Below are positions 38,376 through 49,287 of a stretch of DNA of 64,000 nt, in pieces (positions within the stretch are counted from its first letter, which is position 1; the number at the start of each line of letters is the position of its first letter). Source of the stretch: Streptomyces drozdowiczii (lineage in GTDB: Bacteria; Actinomycetota; Actinomycetes; Streptomycetales; Streptomycetaceae); assembly GCF_026167665.1 (NCBI RefSeq), contig NZ_CP098740.1, forward strand, positions 5,146,001-5,210,000, written 5' to 3'. The position numbers and the translations under genes are program-made. The notes beneath the pieces are model-generated. The model made no database searches. It was given only the letters and a program-made list of their open reading frames with translations, and had not been told where the DNA came from.

Positions 38376-39728
38376 GTGACCGTGAACGCCAATACCTCCG
38401 TCGCCGGTGGCAACACCTGGCGAGACCTTCCCGCGGCGCAGCAGCCCGAGTACCCCGACTCCGAGGCCCTGCGCGATGTACTCGCGGACCTCGCGTCGTA
38501 TCCGCCGCTCGTCTTCGCGGGCGAGTGCGACCAGCTGCGTGCCCGTATGGGAGCCGTCGCCAAGGGCGAGGCGTTCCTGTTGCAGGGCGGAGACTGCGCC
38601 GAGGCCTTCGACGCCGTGTCGGCCGAGCACATCCGCGCCAAGCTGAAGACGCTGCTCCAGATGAGCGCCGTCCTCACCTACGCGGCCTCCGTGCCCGTCG
38701 TCAAGGTCGGCCGGATCGCCGGCCAGTACTCCAAGCCGCGCTCCAAGCCGACCGAGACCCGCGACGGCGTGACCCTGCCGACCTACCGCGGCGACTCCGT
38801 CAACGGCTTCGCCTTCACCGAGGCCGACCGCGTCCCCGACCCCGAGCGCCTGAAGCGGATGTACCACGCGTCCGCCTCCACGCTGAACCTCGTGCGCGCC
38901 TTCACCACCGGCGGCTACGCCGACCTGCGCCAGGTCCACGCCTGGAACCAGGACTTCGTGAAGTCGTCCCCGTCCGGCCAGCGCTACGAGGCCCTGGCCC
39001 GCGAGATCGACAACGCGCTGAACTTCATGAAGGCGTGCGGGACCGACCCCGCCGAGTTCAAGGCCGTCGAGTTCTACGCCTCGCACGAGGCCCTGCTCCT
39101 CGACTACGAGACCGCGCTGACCCGCACCGACTCGCGCACCGGCCACCTGTACGACACCTCGGGCCACATGGTGTGGATCGGTGAGCGCACCCGCCAGATG
39201 GACGGCGCGCACATCGAGTTCGCCTCCAAGGTGCGCAACCCGATCGGGATCAAGCTCGGCCCGACGACCACCGTCGACGAGGCCCTGGGCTACATCGAGC
39301 GCCTCGACCCCGAGCGCGAGCCCGGCCGGCTGACGTTCATCGTCCGCATGGGCGCCGACAAGGTCCGGGACAAGCTGCCCGAGCTGGTCGAGAAGGTCAC
39401 CGCCTCCGGCGCCACCGTCGCCTGGGTGACCGACCCGATGCACGGCAACACCTTCGAGGCGGCCTCCGGCCACAAGACGCGTCGCTTCGACGACGTCCTG
39501 GACGAGGTCAAGGGCTTCTTCGAGGTGCACAAGGGCCTCGGCACGCACCCCGGCGGCATCCACGTCGAGCTGACCGGCGACGACGTCACCGAGTGCGTCG
39601 GCGGCGGCCACGAGATCTTCGTGGACGACCTCCACCAGCGCTACGAGACGGCCTGCGACCCCCGGCTCAACCGCAGCCAGTCGCTCGACCTGGCCTTCCT
39701 CGTCGCCGAGATGTACCGCGACCAGTAA
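38376..39728 (+). CDS. aroH: Class II 3-deoxy-7-phosphoheptulonate synthase
   Basis: A 450-residue plant-type DAHP synthase, the first step of the shikimate pathway (erythrose 4-phosphate plus PEP). Conserved segments include the metal/PEP residues in LLQGGDCAEAF, AGQYSKPRSKP, SHEALLLDYE, and DPMHGNTFEAASGHKTR near the end. GTG 38376 is chosen because TAATGT (38363-38368) ends 7 bases before it and no ribosome site exists, which indicates a leaderless mRNA. Placement between trpE and other metabolic genes fits aromatic amino acid supply. A terminator follows. Confidence 0.95.
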   Translation: MTVNANTSVAGGNTWRDLPAAQQPEYPDSEALRDVLADLASYPPLVFAGECDQLRARMGAVAKGEAFLLQGGDCAEAFDAVSAEHIRAKLKTLLQMSAVLTYAASVPVVKVGRIAGQYSKPRSKPTETRDGVTLPTYRGDSVNGFAFTEADRVPDPERLKRMYHASASTLNLVRAFTTGGYADLRQVHAWNQDFVKSSPSGQRYEALAREIDNALNFMKACGTDPAEFKAVEFYASHEALLLDYETALTRTDSRTGHLYDTSGHMVWIGERTRQMDGAHIEFASKVRNPIGIKLGPTTTVDEALGYIERLDPEREPGRLTFIVRMGADKVRDKLPELVEKVTASGATVAWVTDPMHGNTFEAASGHKTRRFDDVLDEVKGFFEVHKGLGTHPGGIHVELTGDDVTECVGGGHEIFVDDLHQRYETACDPRLNRSQSLDLAFLVAEMYRDQ

Positions 39729-39756
39729 GGGCCGCGGCAGGCGGCACCGTACGACT

Positions 39757-39789
39757 GTGGGGCACGGATCGATGTGATCCGTGCCCCAC
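39757..39789 (+). terminator. Intrinsic terminator after aroH
   Basis: GTGGGGCACGGATC pairs perfectly with GATCCGTGCCCCAC around the loop GATGT, 28 bases after the aroH stop. Confidence 0.8.
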
Positions 39790-39831
39790 GGGCATTCCCG
39801 GGCTTTTGCCGCCCGCGCGCGGCGGGTAAGG

Positions 39832-39850
39832 TTAGGTTAGCCTCACCGAT
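39832..39850 (+). promoter_or_regulatory. Iron box (DmdR1/IdeR/DtxR-type operator) before bfd
   Basis: TTAGGTTAGCCTCACCGAT matches 16 of 19 positions of the DtxR-family consensus TTAGGTTAGGCTCACCTAA. It is centred about 57 bases before the bfd start, where it would cover the promoter. DmdR1 is the Streptomyces iron regulator that binds such boxes. Confidence 0.75.
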
Positions 39851-39897
39851 CATCGGGGCGGCGCCCACGACCCGTCCCCGCCCGGGAGGTGAACCGC

Positions 39898-40140
39898 ATG
39901 TACGTCTGCTCGTGCTTCGGCGTTACGGAGCAGCAGGTCAGGGATCATGCGGCGGCCGGGGCGTGCACGCCCCGCCAGATCGCCTCCGCCTCCAAGGCAG
40001 GCACGGACTGCGGCGGCTGTGTCCGCACCATCCAGGCGATGCTCGGCCGGGGTGCCTGCCCGCGCCGCGAGCTCCTGGAGCGGAAGCAGACGCCCGCCAC
40101 CGCCACCGCTCCGGTGGAGGGGCTTCCCGAGGCCGCCTGA
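39898..40140 (+). CDS. bfd: Bacterioferritin-associated ferredoxin
   Basis: An 80-residue [2Fe-2S] protein with cluster ligands C4, C6, C38 and C41 (CSC...CGGC), the BFD-like fold signature. It docks on bacterioferritin and delivers the electrons that release stored iron. The ATG at 39898 has GGAGG 9 bases upstream; a GTG three codons earlier is possible. An iron box precedes it, so expression should rise in low iron. It converges on bfr with only 6 bases between the stop codons. Confidence 0.93.
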   Translation: MYVCSCFGVTEQQVRDHAAAGACTPRQIASASKAGTDCGGCVRTIQAMLGRGACPRRELLERKQTPATATAPVEGLPEAA

Positions 40141-40146
40141 GCGCGG

Positions 40147-40626
40147 TCAGCTCTCCGGCTGCTCGATCAGCTGCGCGATGTACAGCGGCTCGCCCAGCTT
40201 CTCGACGAGATCGAGCTGGGTGTCGAGATAGTCGATGTGGTGCTCCTCGTCCGCGAGGATCGACTCGAAGATGTTCGCCGACGTGATGTCGCCCTTGCCG
40301 CGCATCAGCTCGATCCCGCGCTTGAGGCGGTCGATCGCCTCGACCTCGATCTGCCGGTCCGCCTGGAACATCTCGGTGACCGTCTGGCCGACCCGTACGT
40401 GGAACAGCCGCTGGTAGTTCGGCAGACCGTCGAGGAAGAGAATGCGGTCGGTCAGGATCTCCGCGTGCTTCATCTCGTCGAAGGACTCGGCGCGCGTGTA
40501 TTTCGCCAGCTTGGTCCAGCCGAAGTTGTCCTGCATCTTCGCGTGCAGGAAGTACTGGTTGATGGCAGTCAATTCGGCGGTCAGCTGTTCATTCAGGAAC
40601 TCGATGACCTCGGGGTCGCCCTGCAT
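40147..40626 (-). CDS. bfr: Bacterioferritin
   Basis: A 159-residue iron-storage protein with all ferroxidase residues at the positions numbered as in E. coli: Glu18, Glu51, His54, Glu94, Glu127 and His130. Met52 is the haem ligand. Twenty-four subunits form an iron-filled shell. The ATG at 40626 has AAGGAG upstream; longer frames to 40707 are not supported. Bfd on the opposite strand would supply electrons for iron release. The 150-base gap to the divergent molybdopterin gene holds a TAAGTGCATGCTTA sequence near 40698 of unknown meaning. Confidence 0.97.
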   Translation of the reverse strand: MQGDPEVIEFLNEQLTAELTAINQYFLHAKMQDNFGWTKLAKYTRAESFDEMKHAEILTDRILFLDGLPNYQRLFHVRVGQTVTEMFQADRQIEVEAIDRLKRGIELMRGKGDITSANIFESILADEEHHIDYLDTQLDLVEKLGEPLYIAQLIEQPES

Positions 40627-40779
40627 CGCAGAGGCTCCTTCCAACGGTGAACCGGGCACGTTGGCGGCATCCTCGCACCGGACCCGGTGACCGTCCAGTA
40701 AGTGCATGCTTAGTACGAGTTGCCCGAATGGGCTCCGCCCTGGTCACGACCACCCCCGCCTGTCTGTCACCATGGAGAC

Positions 40780-41412
40780 ATGGGTCAGCCGGAAAGCCGG
40801 GAACACCGCGCGTCAGAGCAGTCCGAGCTTCCGCCGGGCCAGCGGTTGCAGCGTGGGTGGCCGGTCACCCACTACGGGCCCGTCCCCAAGTTCAAACCGG
40901 AACGCTGGGAATTCCGCGTCTTCGGCGCGACCGCCGACGGTGAGAAGCACTGCTGGAACCACGAGGAATTCTCGGCCCTGCCGTTCTCCTCGGTCGTCGC
41001 CGATCTCCACTGCGTCACCAAATTCAGCATGCTGGGCGCCGAGTGGGGCGGTGTGCTCGCCCGCGACGTGGTCGCCCTCGCGCCGCCCGCCCCCCAGGTC
41101 ACGCATGTGATGGTCTGGGCCGAATACGGCTTCAGCTCCAACCTCAGGCTGGACGACTTCCTCTCCGACCGGACCCTGTTCGCCACCCACAAGGGCGGCG
41201 AACTGCTCACCGCCGAACACGGCTTCCCGCTCCGGCTCGTCGTCCCCCACCTGTACGCCTGGAAAGGGCCCAAGTGGGTCCGGGGCATCGAGTACATGAC
41301 CGCCGACCGCCGCGGCTTCTGGGAGGAGCGCGGCTACCACAACATCGGCGACCCCTGGAAGGAACAGCGCTACTCCTACCAGGAGGAGCCCGGGGACGGC
41401 CCCGAACTCTGA
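40780..41412 (+). CDS. Sulfite oxidase-like molybdopterin oxidoreductase
   Basis: A 210-residue protein containing the molybdopterin domain of the sulfite oxidase/YedY superfamily. The single Cys in ADLHCVTKFSM matches the molybdenum-ligand Cys, followed by VWAEYGFSSNLRLDDFL and HLYAWKGPKWVRGIEYM. There is no export signal, unlike MsrP/YedY, so it should be cytoplasmic. Substrate unknown. GGAG lies 2 bases from the ATG, so the ribosome site is poor. Confidence 0.9.
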   Translation: MGQPESREHRASEQSELPPGQRLQRGWPVTHYGPVPKFKPERWEFRVFGATADGEKHCWNHEEFSALPFSSVVADLHCVTKFSMLGAEWGGVLARDVVALAPPAPQVTHVMVWAEYGFSSNLRLDDFLSDRTLFATHKGGELLTAEHGFPLRLVVPHLYAWKGPKWVRGIEYMTADRRGFWEERGYHNIGDPWKEQRYSYQEEPGDGPEL

Positions 41413-41434
41413 ACCGGGCTCCGACCGGCCCGCG

Positions 41435-42292
41435 TCACCCGCCGTCGCGCAGCGCCTGGAGCCGGGCCACGTCCGCCGCGTGGCCCTCCTTGCCGCCCGG
41501 TGTCTCGATGACCAGCGGCACGCCCTCGGTGGCCGGGTGCGCGAACAGCTCGCGGAACGGCTCCTCGCCGATGTGGCCCGAGCCGATGTTCTCGTGCCGG
41601 TCCTTGTGGGCGCCGGAGACGTCCTTGGAGTCATTGGCGTGGATGAGCTTCAGCCGGCCCTCGCCGACCGTCCCCACCAGCAGGTCCAGCGTCTCCTTCA
41701 TCCCGCCCGGCCCGGCCAGGTCGTGCCCCGCCGCGAAGATGTGGCAGGTGTCCAGGCAGACCCCGAGCTTCGGATGGGCGTCCAGCGCCTCGAAGTACGG
41801 GCCGAAGTCCCAGGTCCGTGAGCAGAGCGAGGAGCCCTGCCCGGCGGTGGACTCCAGCAGCAGGAACGGGTCGTCGTCGTGCGTCAGCTCGTCCAGCAGC
41901 GGCCGCATGTGCGTCCGTACCTGGGCCAGCGCCTCCTCGCGGGGCCGCCCGCCGGTGGCCGACCCCGTGTGCACCACGACGCCCAGCGCCCCGATCTCCC
42001 GGGCCCGGCGCAGCGAGTGGCGCAGCGACTCCACGGACCGCTCCACCGTCGCCGGGGTGTGCGAGCCGAAGTTGATCAGATACGGGGCGTGCACGTACGC
42101 CGGTACGGACTCGGCGGCGCACTGGGCGCGGAACAGCTCGTCCTGCGCCGGGTTGCCGGCCGGGGTGGCCCAGCCGCGCGGGTTGGCGACGAAGACCTGG
42201 ACGGCCTCGGCGCCCATCTCGCGGGCATAGGGGAGGCCGACCTTGGCGAGGCCGCCGGCCACCGGTACATGGCCGCCGACTGGGTTGCGCAT
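41435..42292 (-). CDS. nfo: Deoxyribonuclease IV (AP endonuclease family 2)
   Basis: A 285-residue TIM-barrel enzyme that cuts DNA at abasic sites. The three-zinc site residues are visible in order: HAPYLINFGSHTP, HTGSATGG, LLESTAGQG (Glu), CLDTCHIFAAGHD, HANDSKDVSGAHKDRHENIGSGHIGEE and a late Glu in VIETPGG. The length is standard for Nfo. It is 8 bases after the kinase gene on the same strand and probably co-transcribed with it. Confidence 0.95.
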   Translation of the reverse strand: MRNPVGGHVPVAGGLAKVGLPYAREMGAEAVQVFVANPRGWATPAGNPAQDELFRAQCAAESVPAYVHAPYLINFGSHTPATVERSVESLRHSLRRAREIGALGVVVHTGSATGGRPREEALAQVRTHMRPLLDELTHDDDPFLLLESTAGQGSSLCSRTWDFGPYFEALDAHPKLGVCLDTCHIFAAGHDLAGPGGMKETLDLLVGTVGEGRLKLIHANDSKDVSGAHKDRHENIGSGHIGEEPFRELFAHPATEGVPLVIETPGGKEGHAADVARLQALRDGG

Positions 42293-42300
42293 ACGGATCT

Positions 42301-44244
42301 CTACAGTCCCTTGGTCTTGATGGTGATGGTGCTGCCCTCGGGGGCCCGGTCGCCGCCGTCCACGGACTGGCCTGCGACCTTGTCGCTGAAGGAGAGGAAC
42401 CCGTGGTCGACGTCGACCTCGAAGCCCGCCGCCTCCAGCTCGTCCCGGGCGTCGTCCACGTTCTTGCCGACCACGTCCGGCACGTCGATCATGCGCGGCC
42501 CGGCGGAGACCGTCAGCGTCACGGTGTCGCCCTCGGCGGCCTCGGCGCCCTCCTTCGGTGACTGGGCGGCGACATCGCCCTCGTCCTCCGGCGAGTGCAC
42601 CCGGCCGGGCTTCACCTTCACCTTCAGGCCCTCGTCGGCCAGCGTGTCGGTGGCGTCGTCGACGGAGAGCCCGGTGACGTCCGGGACGTCGACGGGGCTG
42701 CCCTTGGAGACGACGATCGCGACCGCCGAGTCCGGGTGGCGCTCGGTGCCCGCCCCGGGGTCCGTACGCACCACCTCGCCGGCCGCCACGTCGTCGTCGA
42801 ACTCCTTGGTGACCATGCCCGGGCGCAGGCCCGCCTTGGTCAGCCGCTGCTTGGCTTCGGCGAGCCGGTCGCCCGCGACATCGGGCACCCGGACGATCTC
42901 GGGGCCGCGCGAGACGACGAGCGAGACCGAGCCGTTGCCCCTGATCCGCGCGCCGGACCGGGGATCGCTGCTGATCACCTTGCCCCGGTCGACGGTGTCG
43001 CTGAAGGCCCGCTTCACGCCCTTCAGCTCCAGGCCCGCGTCGGAGAGCCGCTTCTCGGCCGCCTTCTCGGTCTGGCCCAGCAGCGAGGGGACCTTCGTGA
43101 ACTGCCCGGAGTTGATGTACCAGACGCCGCCGCCGACGCCCAGGACGACGAGCACCGCCAGGACCGCCGCGATCAGCCCGCGCCGGGGGCCGGCGAACGG
43201 CCCCCTCCGGCGCGGCGGCAGCGGGCGCCGCGGGGGCGCGGGCGGGGGCATCTCCAGCCGGCTGGTGTGGTGGGCGGTGCCCAGGTCCCTCGGCAGCACC
43301 CGGGGGATCACCGTCGTCCGCGCGTCGGACCCCTCCGTCCCGCCGTCCGGGCCGGGCTCCGGCCGGGCCTGCGGCGGTACGGCGTCGAGCTGCGCGTCCG
43401 TGAGGGCGGCGCGCGCCCGGCGGGCCACGGCGAGCAGCGCCACCGCGTCGAACGGGCGGGCCTCCGGGTCCCGGGCGGTCGCGCCCCCCACCAGCGCGTC
43501 CAGCTCGGGCGCCAGACCGGGGACGGCGGCGGACGGGGCCGGCACGTCCTCGTGCAGATGCTGGTAGATGACCTGGGCGGGGGACTCCCCGTCACGCGGC
43601 TTGGCGCCGGTCAGCATCTCGTACAGCACGACCCCGCAGGCGTACACGTCGGCGCGGGTGTCCGCCGTGCCGTGCTCGATCTGCTCCGGGGCCAGGTACG
43701 AGACGGTGCCGAGGATCGTCCCGGTGGTGTTCGTCACCGCGTCCACGGACCGGACCAGGCCGAAGTCGGCGACCTTGACCCGGCCGTCGTCCCCGATCAG
43801 CACGTTCTCCGGCTTCATGTCGCGGTGCACGAAGCCCGCGCGGTGCGCCGCGCCGAGGGCGGCGAGGACCGATTCCAGGATGTCCAGCGCGGCCCGCGGC
43901 CGGAGCGCCCCGCGCTCGCTCAGCACATCGCGCAGCGTGCACCCGGCGACGTACTCCATGGCCAGGTAGACGTACTGACCCTGGGCGCCCTGGTCGAAGA
44001 CCCCGACCACGTTGGGGTGGGCGAGGTGCGCCACCGACTTGGCCTCGCGGATGAAGCGCTCGACGAACGAGGCGTCGGTCGCCAGCGCCGGGTGCATCAC
44101 CTTGAGCGCGAGCACCCGGTCGAGCCGCATGTCCATGGCCCGGTAGACCGTGGCCATGCCGCCCACGGCGATGCGGGCATCGACGCGGTAGCGGCCGTCG
44201 AGCAGCTGCCCGACGAGGGGGTCCTGGAGGGTCGTATCCACCAT
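42301..44244 (-). CDS. pkaF: Ser/Thr protein kinase with four PASTA repeats
   Basis: A 647-residue membrane kinase. The cytoplasmic kinase domain (about 17-280) has the invariant Lys (ALKVMHP), HRDMKPEN, DFG (VADFGLVR) and APEQ. An acidic linker leads to one helix (about 357-377). Four PASTA repeats follow outside the cell (about 385-647), each with the VPDV-like opening. PASTA domains bind peptidoglycan fragments or lipid II, so this is a PknB/Stk1-type regulator of wall growth. Position matches S. coelicolor PkaF (SCO2110, from memory). Confidence 0.95.
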   Translation of the reverse strand: MVDTTLQDPLVGQLLDGRYRVDARIAVGGMATVYRAMDMRLDRVLALKVMHPALATDASFVERFIREAKSVAHLAHPNVVGVFDQGAQGQYVYLAMEYVAGCTLRDVLSERGALRPRAALDILESVLAALGAAHRAGFVHRDMKPENVLIGDDGRVKVADFGLVRSVDAVTNTTGTILGTVSYLAPEQIEHGTADTRADVYACGVVLYEMLTGAKPRDGESPAQVIYQHLHEDVPAPSAAVPGLAPELDALVGGATARDPEARPFDAVALLAVARRARAALTDAQLDAVPPQARPEPGPDGGTEGSDARTTVIPRVLPRDLGTAHHTSRLEMPPPAPPRRPLPPRRRGPFAGPRRGLIAAVLAVLVVLGVGGGVWYINSGQFTKVPSLLGQTEKAAEKRLSDAGLELKGVKRAFSDTVDRGKVISSDPRSGARIRGNGSVSLVVSRGPEIVRVPDVAGDRLAEAKQRLTKAGLRPGMVTKEFDDDVAAGEVVRTDPGAGTERHPDSAVAIVVSKGSPVDVPDVTGLSVDDATDTLADEGLKVKVKPGRVHSPEDEGDVAAQSPKEGAEAAEGDTVTLTVSAGPRMIDVPDVVGKNVDDARDELEAAGFEVDVDHGFLSFSDKVAGQSVDGGDRAPEGSTITIKTKGL

Positions 44245-44329
44245 GCGAGTCTACGAGCCGCCGCGGACAGGCCCGCCGCGGCGGAGCGAACCCGGCGCAG
44301 TACTGAAGCCGAGCCGTGACAGGCGCGTG

Positions 44330-46517
<2,188 letters not shown>

Positions 46518-46529
46518 GGGTGTCCAGCC

Positions 46530-46622
46530 CCTCCCTTCGCCGGCATGACCCGGATCAGGTTCGTACGGTCGGAGGCCGCCCAGCCTCCCTCTCAGCCCGG
46601 TGCGCCCGGGCTCCCGCGTGTC
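46530..46622 (-). ncRNA. TPP riboswitch (THI element)
   Basis: On the minus strand the element has GCACCGGGCTGAGAGGG, then ACCTGATCCGGGTCATGCCGGCGAAGGGAGG, the classic thi-box core. Thiamine pyrophosphate binding lowers thiOSG expression. The GGGAGG at the 3' end is the ribosome binding site of thiO, so control is likely translational. Confidence 0.95.
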
Positions 46623-46691
46623 TTACGGTGGCCACCCTAAACCCCGTCCGGCGGACCGGGTAGGGAGGGCCGGGGGAGGGGGCGCCCTTTC

Positions 46692-46706
46692 CTGATGGCT
46701 CGTCAG
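46692..46706 (+). promoter_or_regulatory. Imperfect palindrome before the ferredoxin reductase gene
   Basis: CTGATGGCTCGTCAG has CTGA..TCAG arms with partial inner matches. It lies 17 bases before the GTG start and just upstream of TACGTA (46708-46713), so it may be a TetR-type operator. Weak evidence. Confidence 0.35.
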
Positions 46707-46723
46707 CTACGTAAGGTGGACAG

Positions 46724-47956
46724 GTGAGCGAGCAGCAGCGGGCAGAGCGGACGGAACGCCGGGTCGTCGTCGCGGGCGCGGGCATGGCGGGTGTGCAGAC
46801 CGCCGTTGCCCTGCGGGAACAGGGCTTCACCGGCCCCGTCACGCTGATCGGCGCCGAACCCCACCAGCCCTACGACCGGCCCCCGCTGTCCAAGGCGGTG
46901 CTGCTGGGCAAGGCCGAGGAGTCCGCCTTCGACATCGACTTCGAGGGGCTGGACATCACCCTGCGCCTGGGCTGCGAGGTCACCGGCGTCCGCGCCGGCG
47001 CCCACGAACTCGACACCTCCGACGGCCCGGTCCGCTACGACGTCCTGGTCCTCGCCACCGGCGCCGAACCCGTCGCCCTGCCCGGCTCCGAAGGCGTTCC
47101 CGGCGTCCACCTGCTGCGCACCCTCGACGACGCGGCCCGGCTGCGCCCCGTCCTGGAGGCCGGGCACCCCGTCGTGGTCGTCGGCGCCGGCTGGATCGGC
47201 GCCGAGTTCGCCACCGCCGCCCGCGCCGCCGACTGCGAGGTCACCGTCGTGGAGGCCGCCGACCGCCCGCTGGCCGGCGCCCTGCCCGCCGAGGTCGCCG
47301 CCCCGATGGCCGCCTGGTACGAGGAGAGCGGCGCCCGGCTCCTCACCGGCACCCGGGTCGCCCGCGTCGAACCCGGCACGGTGGTCCTCGCCGACGGGCG
47401 CACCCTGCCGGCGGGCGCGGTCGTCGTCGGCATCGGCGCCCACCCCGCCACCGGCTGGCTCGCCGGCTCCGGCATCGCGCTCGGGCCCGAGGGCTCGGTG
47501 ACCGCCGACGCGGCGCTGCGCACCTCGCTGCCCGATGTGTACGCGGTCGGCGACTGCGCCTCCTTCCCCTCGGCCCGCTACCGCACCCGCCTGGTCGTGC
47601 ACCACTGGGACAACGCGCTCCAGGGGCCCAGGACCGCCGCCGCCCACATCGCGGCGGAGGGCGCCGACATCCCGCCGTACGACCCCGTGCCCTACTTCTG
47701 GTCCGAGCAGTTCGGCCGGTTCGTGCAGTACGCCGGACACCACGCGGACGCCGACACCCTGCTGTGGCGCGGCGACCCGGCCGATCCCGGCTGGTCGGTG
47801 TGCTGGCTGCGCGCAGGCGTCCTGGTCGCGGTGCTCGCGGTGAGCCGCCCGCGCGACCTGGCCCAGGGGCGCCGGCTCATCGAGGCGGGGAGCCGGCTCG
47901 ACGCGGACCGGGCCGGGGACCCCGCCGTGCCGCTGAAGTCGGCGGTCCTGCCGTAG
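46724..47956 (+). CDS. FAD-dependent ferredoxin reductase-type oxidoreductase
   Basis: A 410-residue pyridine nucleotide-disulfide oxidoreductase family protein. The FAD motif is VVAGAGMAGVQTAVALREQG near 10-29, and a second Rossmann motif VVVGAGWIGAEFATAAR binds NAD(P)H near 150. VYAVGDCASFP closes the FAD site, and a reductase C-terminal domain follows. Such enzymes pass electrons from NAD(P)H to ferredoxins or rubredoxins for P450s and dioxygenases. No partner is nearby. It is divergent from the thi operon. Confidence 0.93.
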   Translation: MSEQQRAERTERRVVVAGAGMAGVQTAVALREQGFTGPVTLIGAEPHQPYDRPPLSKAVLLGKAEESAFDIDFEGLDITLRLGCEVTGVRAGAHELDTSDGPVRYDVLVLATGAEPVALPGSEGVPGVHLLRTLDDAARLRPVLEAGHPVVVVGAGWIGAEFATAARAADCEVTVVEAADRPLAGALPAEVAAPMAAWYEESGARLLTGTRVARVEPGTVVLADGRTLPAGAVVVGIGAHPATGWLAGSGIALGPEGSVTADAALRTSLPDVYAVGDCASFPSARYRTRLVVHHWDNALQGPRTAAAHIAAEGADIPPYDPVPYFWSEQFGRFVQYAGHHADADTLLWRGDPADPGWSVCWLRAGVLVAVLAVSRPRDLAQGRRLIEAGSRLDADRAGDPAVPLKSAVLP

Positions 47957-48034
47957 AGGGTGTCGCGGAAGGCCCGGGCCCTGAAGGGCGGAGTCCGGGT
48001 TTCGGCTGTCAGTCCGGGATGGCAGGCTTGTCCC

Positions 48035-48400
48035 GTGACCGAGATTGACGCAAAGATCGATGCTCTCGTCCCTGCCTGGCTCCACCTGCCCGACATCGCG
48101 GAAATGCTCGATGTCGAGGTGACGCGTGTGCGGCAGCTGGTCAAGGAGGGCCAGCTCATCGCCGTACGCCGTGGGGAGAACCGGGCACTTCAGGTGCCCG
48201 CCGCCTTCATCGACGGCAACAAGGTGGTCAAGGGCCTCTCCGGGACCCTGACGCTCCTGAAGGACGACGGCTTCTCCGACGAGGAGATGCTCGAATGGCT
48301 CTTCACCCCCGACCCGACCCTGCCCGGCACCCCCGCGCAGGCATTGAGTGAGAATCGCGGCACGGAGGTGAAGCGCCGCGCCCAGGCGCTCGCCGTCTGA
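48035..48400 (+). CDS. Rv2175c-type DNA-binding protein
   Basis: A 121-residue protein with an N-terminal winged helix-turn-helix (LPDIAEMLDVEVTRVRQLVKEG) and a C-terminal helical part (GTLTLLKDDGFSDEEMLEWLF), the plan of M. tuberculosis Rv2175c, a DNA-binding substrate of a Ser/Thr kinase. The frame continues upstream to 47960, but GTG 48035 is where the conserved sequence begins. A PASTA kinase gene (pkaF) lies 4 kb away. The target is unknown. Confidence 0.88.
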   Translation: MTEIDAKIDALVPAWLHLPDIAEMLDVEVTRVRQLVKEGQLIAVRRGENRALQVPAAFIDGNKVVKGLSGTLTLLKDDGFSDEEMLEWLFTPDPTLPGTPAQALSENRGTEVKRRAQALAV

Positions 48401-48411
48401 ACCGCCCGGGT

Positions 48412-48446
48412 AAGCGGGCCGCACCGCGCGAGCGGGCGGCCCGCTT
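48412..48446 (+). terminator. Intrinsic terminator after the Rv2175c-type gene
   Basis: AAGCGGGCCGC pairs with GCGGCCCGCTT across a 13-base loop, 12 bases after the stop. Confidence 0.7.
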
Positions 48447-48494
48447 CCCCACGCCGCACCACCGATCCACCGTCACCGTCCCGGGGGAACCGCC

Positions 48495-49148
48495 ATGTCC
48501 ACGCCTCGCGCCCAGCTGTCCGACGCCCGGCTCTACCTGTGCACGGACGCCCGCAGGCGCCAGGGAGACCTGCCCGACTTCCTCGACGCGGTCCTCGCCG
48601 GCGGGGTGGACATCGTCCAGCTCCGCGACAAGGGCATGGAGGCCGGTGAGGAGCTGGACCACCTCGCCGTCTTCGCGGACGCCTGCAAGCGGCACGGCAA
48701 GCTCCTCGCCGTCAACGACCGGGCGGACGTGGCCCACGCCATCGGCTCCGACGTGCTGCACCTGGGCCAGGGCGACCTGCCGGTGCCGGCGGCCCGCGCG
48801 ATCATCGGCGCCGAGCCGGTCATCGGCCGCTCCACGCACGCCGAGGCCGAGGTCGACGCCGCCGTCACCGAGCCCGGCGTGGACTACTTCTGCACCGGCC
48901 CCTGCTGGCCCACCCCCACCAAGCCCGGCCGCCACGCGCCCGGCCTGGACCTCGTCCGCTACGCCGCCTCGCTCGCCCCGGCCCGCCCCTGGTTCGCCAT
49001 CGGGGGCATCGACGCGGACAACCTCGACCAGGTGCTGGACGCCGGGGCCCGGCGGGTCGTGGTCGTACGGGCCGTTACGGAGGCGTCCGACCCGGGTGCC
49101 GCCGCCGCTGAGCTGGCACGACGGGTCCGCGAGCGCGCCGGGGCCTGA
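48495..49148 (+). CDS. thiE: Thiamine phosphate synthase
   Basis: A 217-residue TIM-barrel enzyme that joins thiazole phosphate and HMP pyrophosphate. Conserved segments are [44 protein letters not shown], a variant of the usual T-x-TK loop (CWPTPTKPG), and [14 protein letters not shown]. It is transcribed separately from thiOSG, and I see no TPP element in front of it. Confidence 0.95.
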   Translation: MSTPRAQLSDARLYLCTDARRRQGDLPDFLDAVLAGGVDIVQLRDKGMEAGEELDHLAVFADACKRHGKLLAVNDRADVAHAIGSDVLHLGQGDLPVPAARAIIGAEPVIGRSTHAEAEVDAAVTEPGVDYFCTGPCWPTPTKPGRHAPGLDLVRYAASLAPARPWFAIGGIDADNLDQVLDAGARRVVVVRAVTEASDPGAAAAELARRVRERAGA

Positions 49149-49275
49149 CGGGGGCGGGTGCGCCAGGAGCGGCCGCGCGGGACCGGTCTGGGACGCATCT
49201 GTCCGAAGGATGGACAAGAATCAGTCAATTCCGGCAAATGTCTCCGGTTCGGTTGGGGGCCCGCCCCGCCCTGGT

Positions 49276-49287
49276 TAACCTGCCCGT
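49276..49287 (+). promoter_or_regulatory. Candidate -10 box for leaderless metF
   Basis: TAACCT (49276-49281) ends 6 bases before the metF ATG and no ribosome site is present, so transcription probably starts at the A of the start codon. Confidence 0.5.

Noticed and set aside
40690..40712. Operator near TAAGTGCATGCTTA in the bfr upstream gap
   Set aside because: The arms do not match exactly beyond GCATGC and flanks; no regulator can be named.
46724..49148. TPP riboswitch in front of thiE
   Set aside because: No thi-box sequence found; only a terminator from the gene before it.
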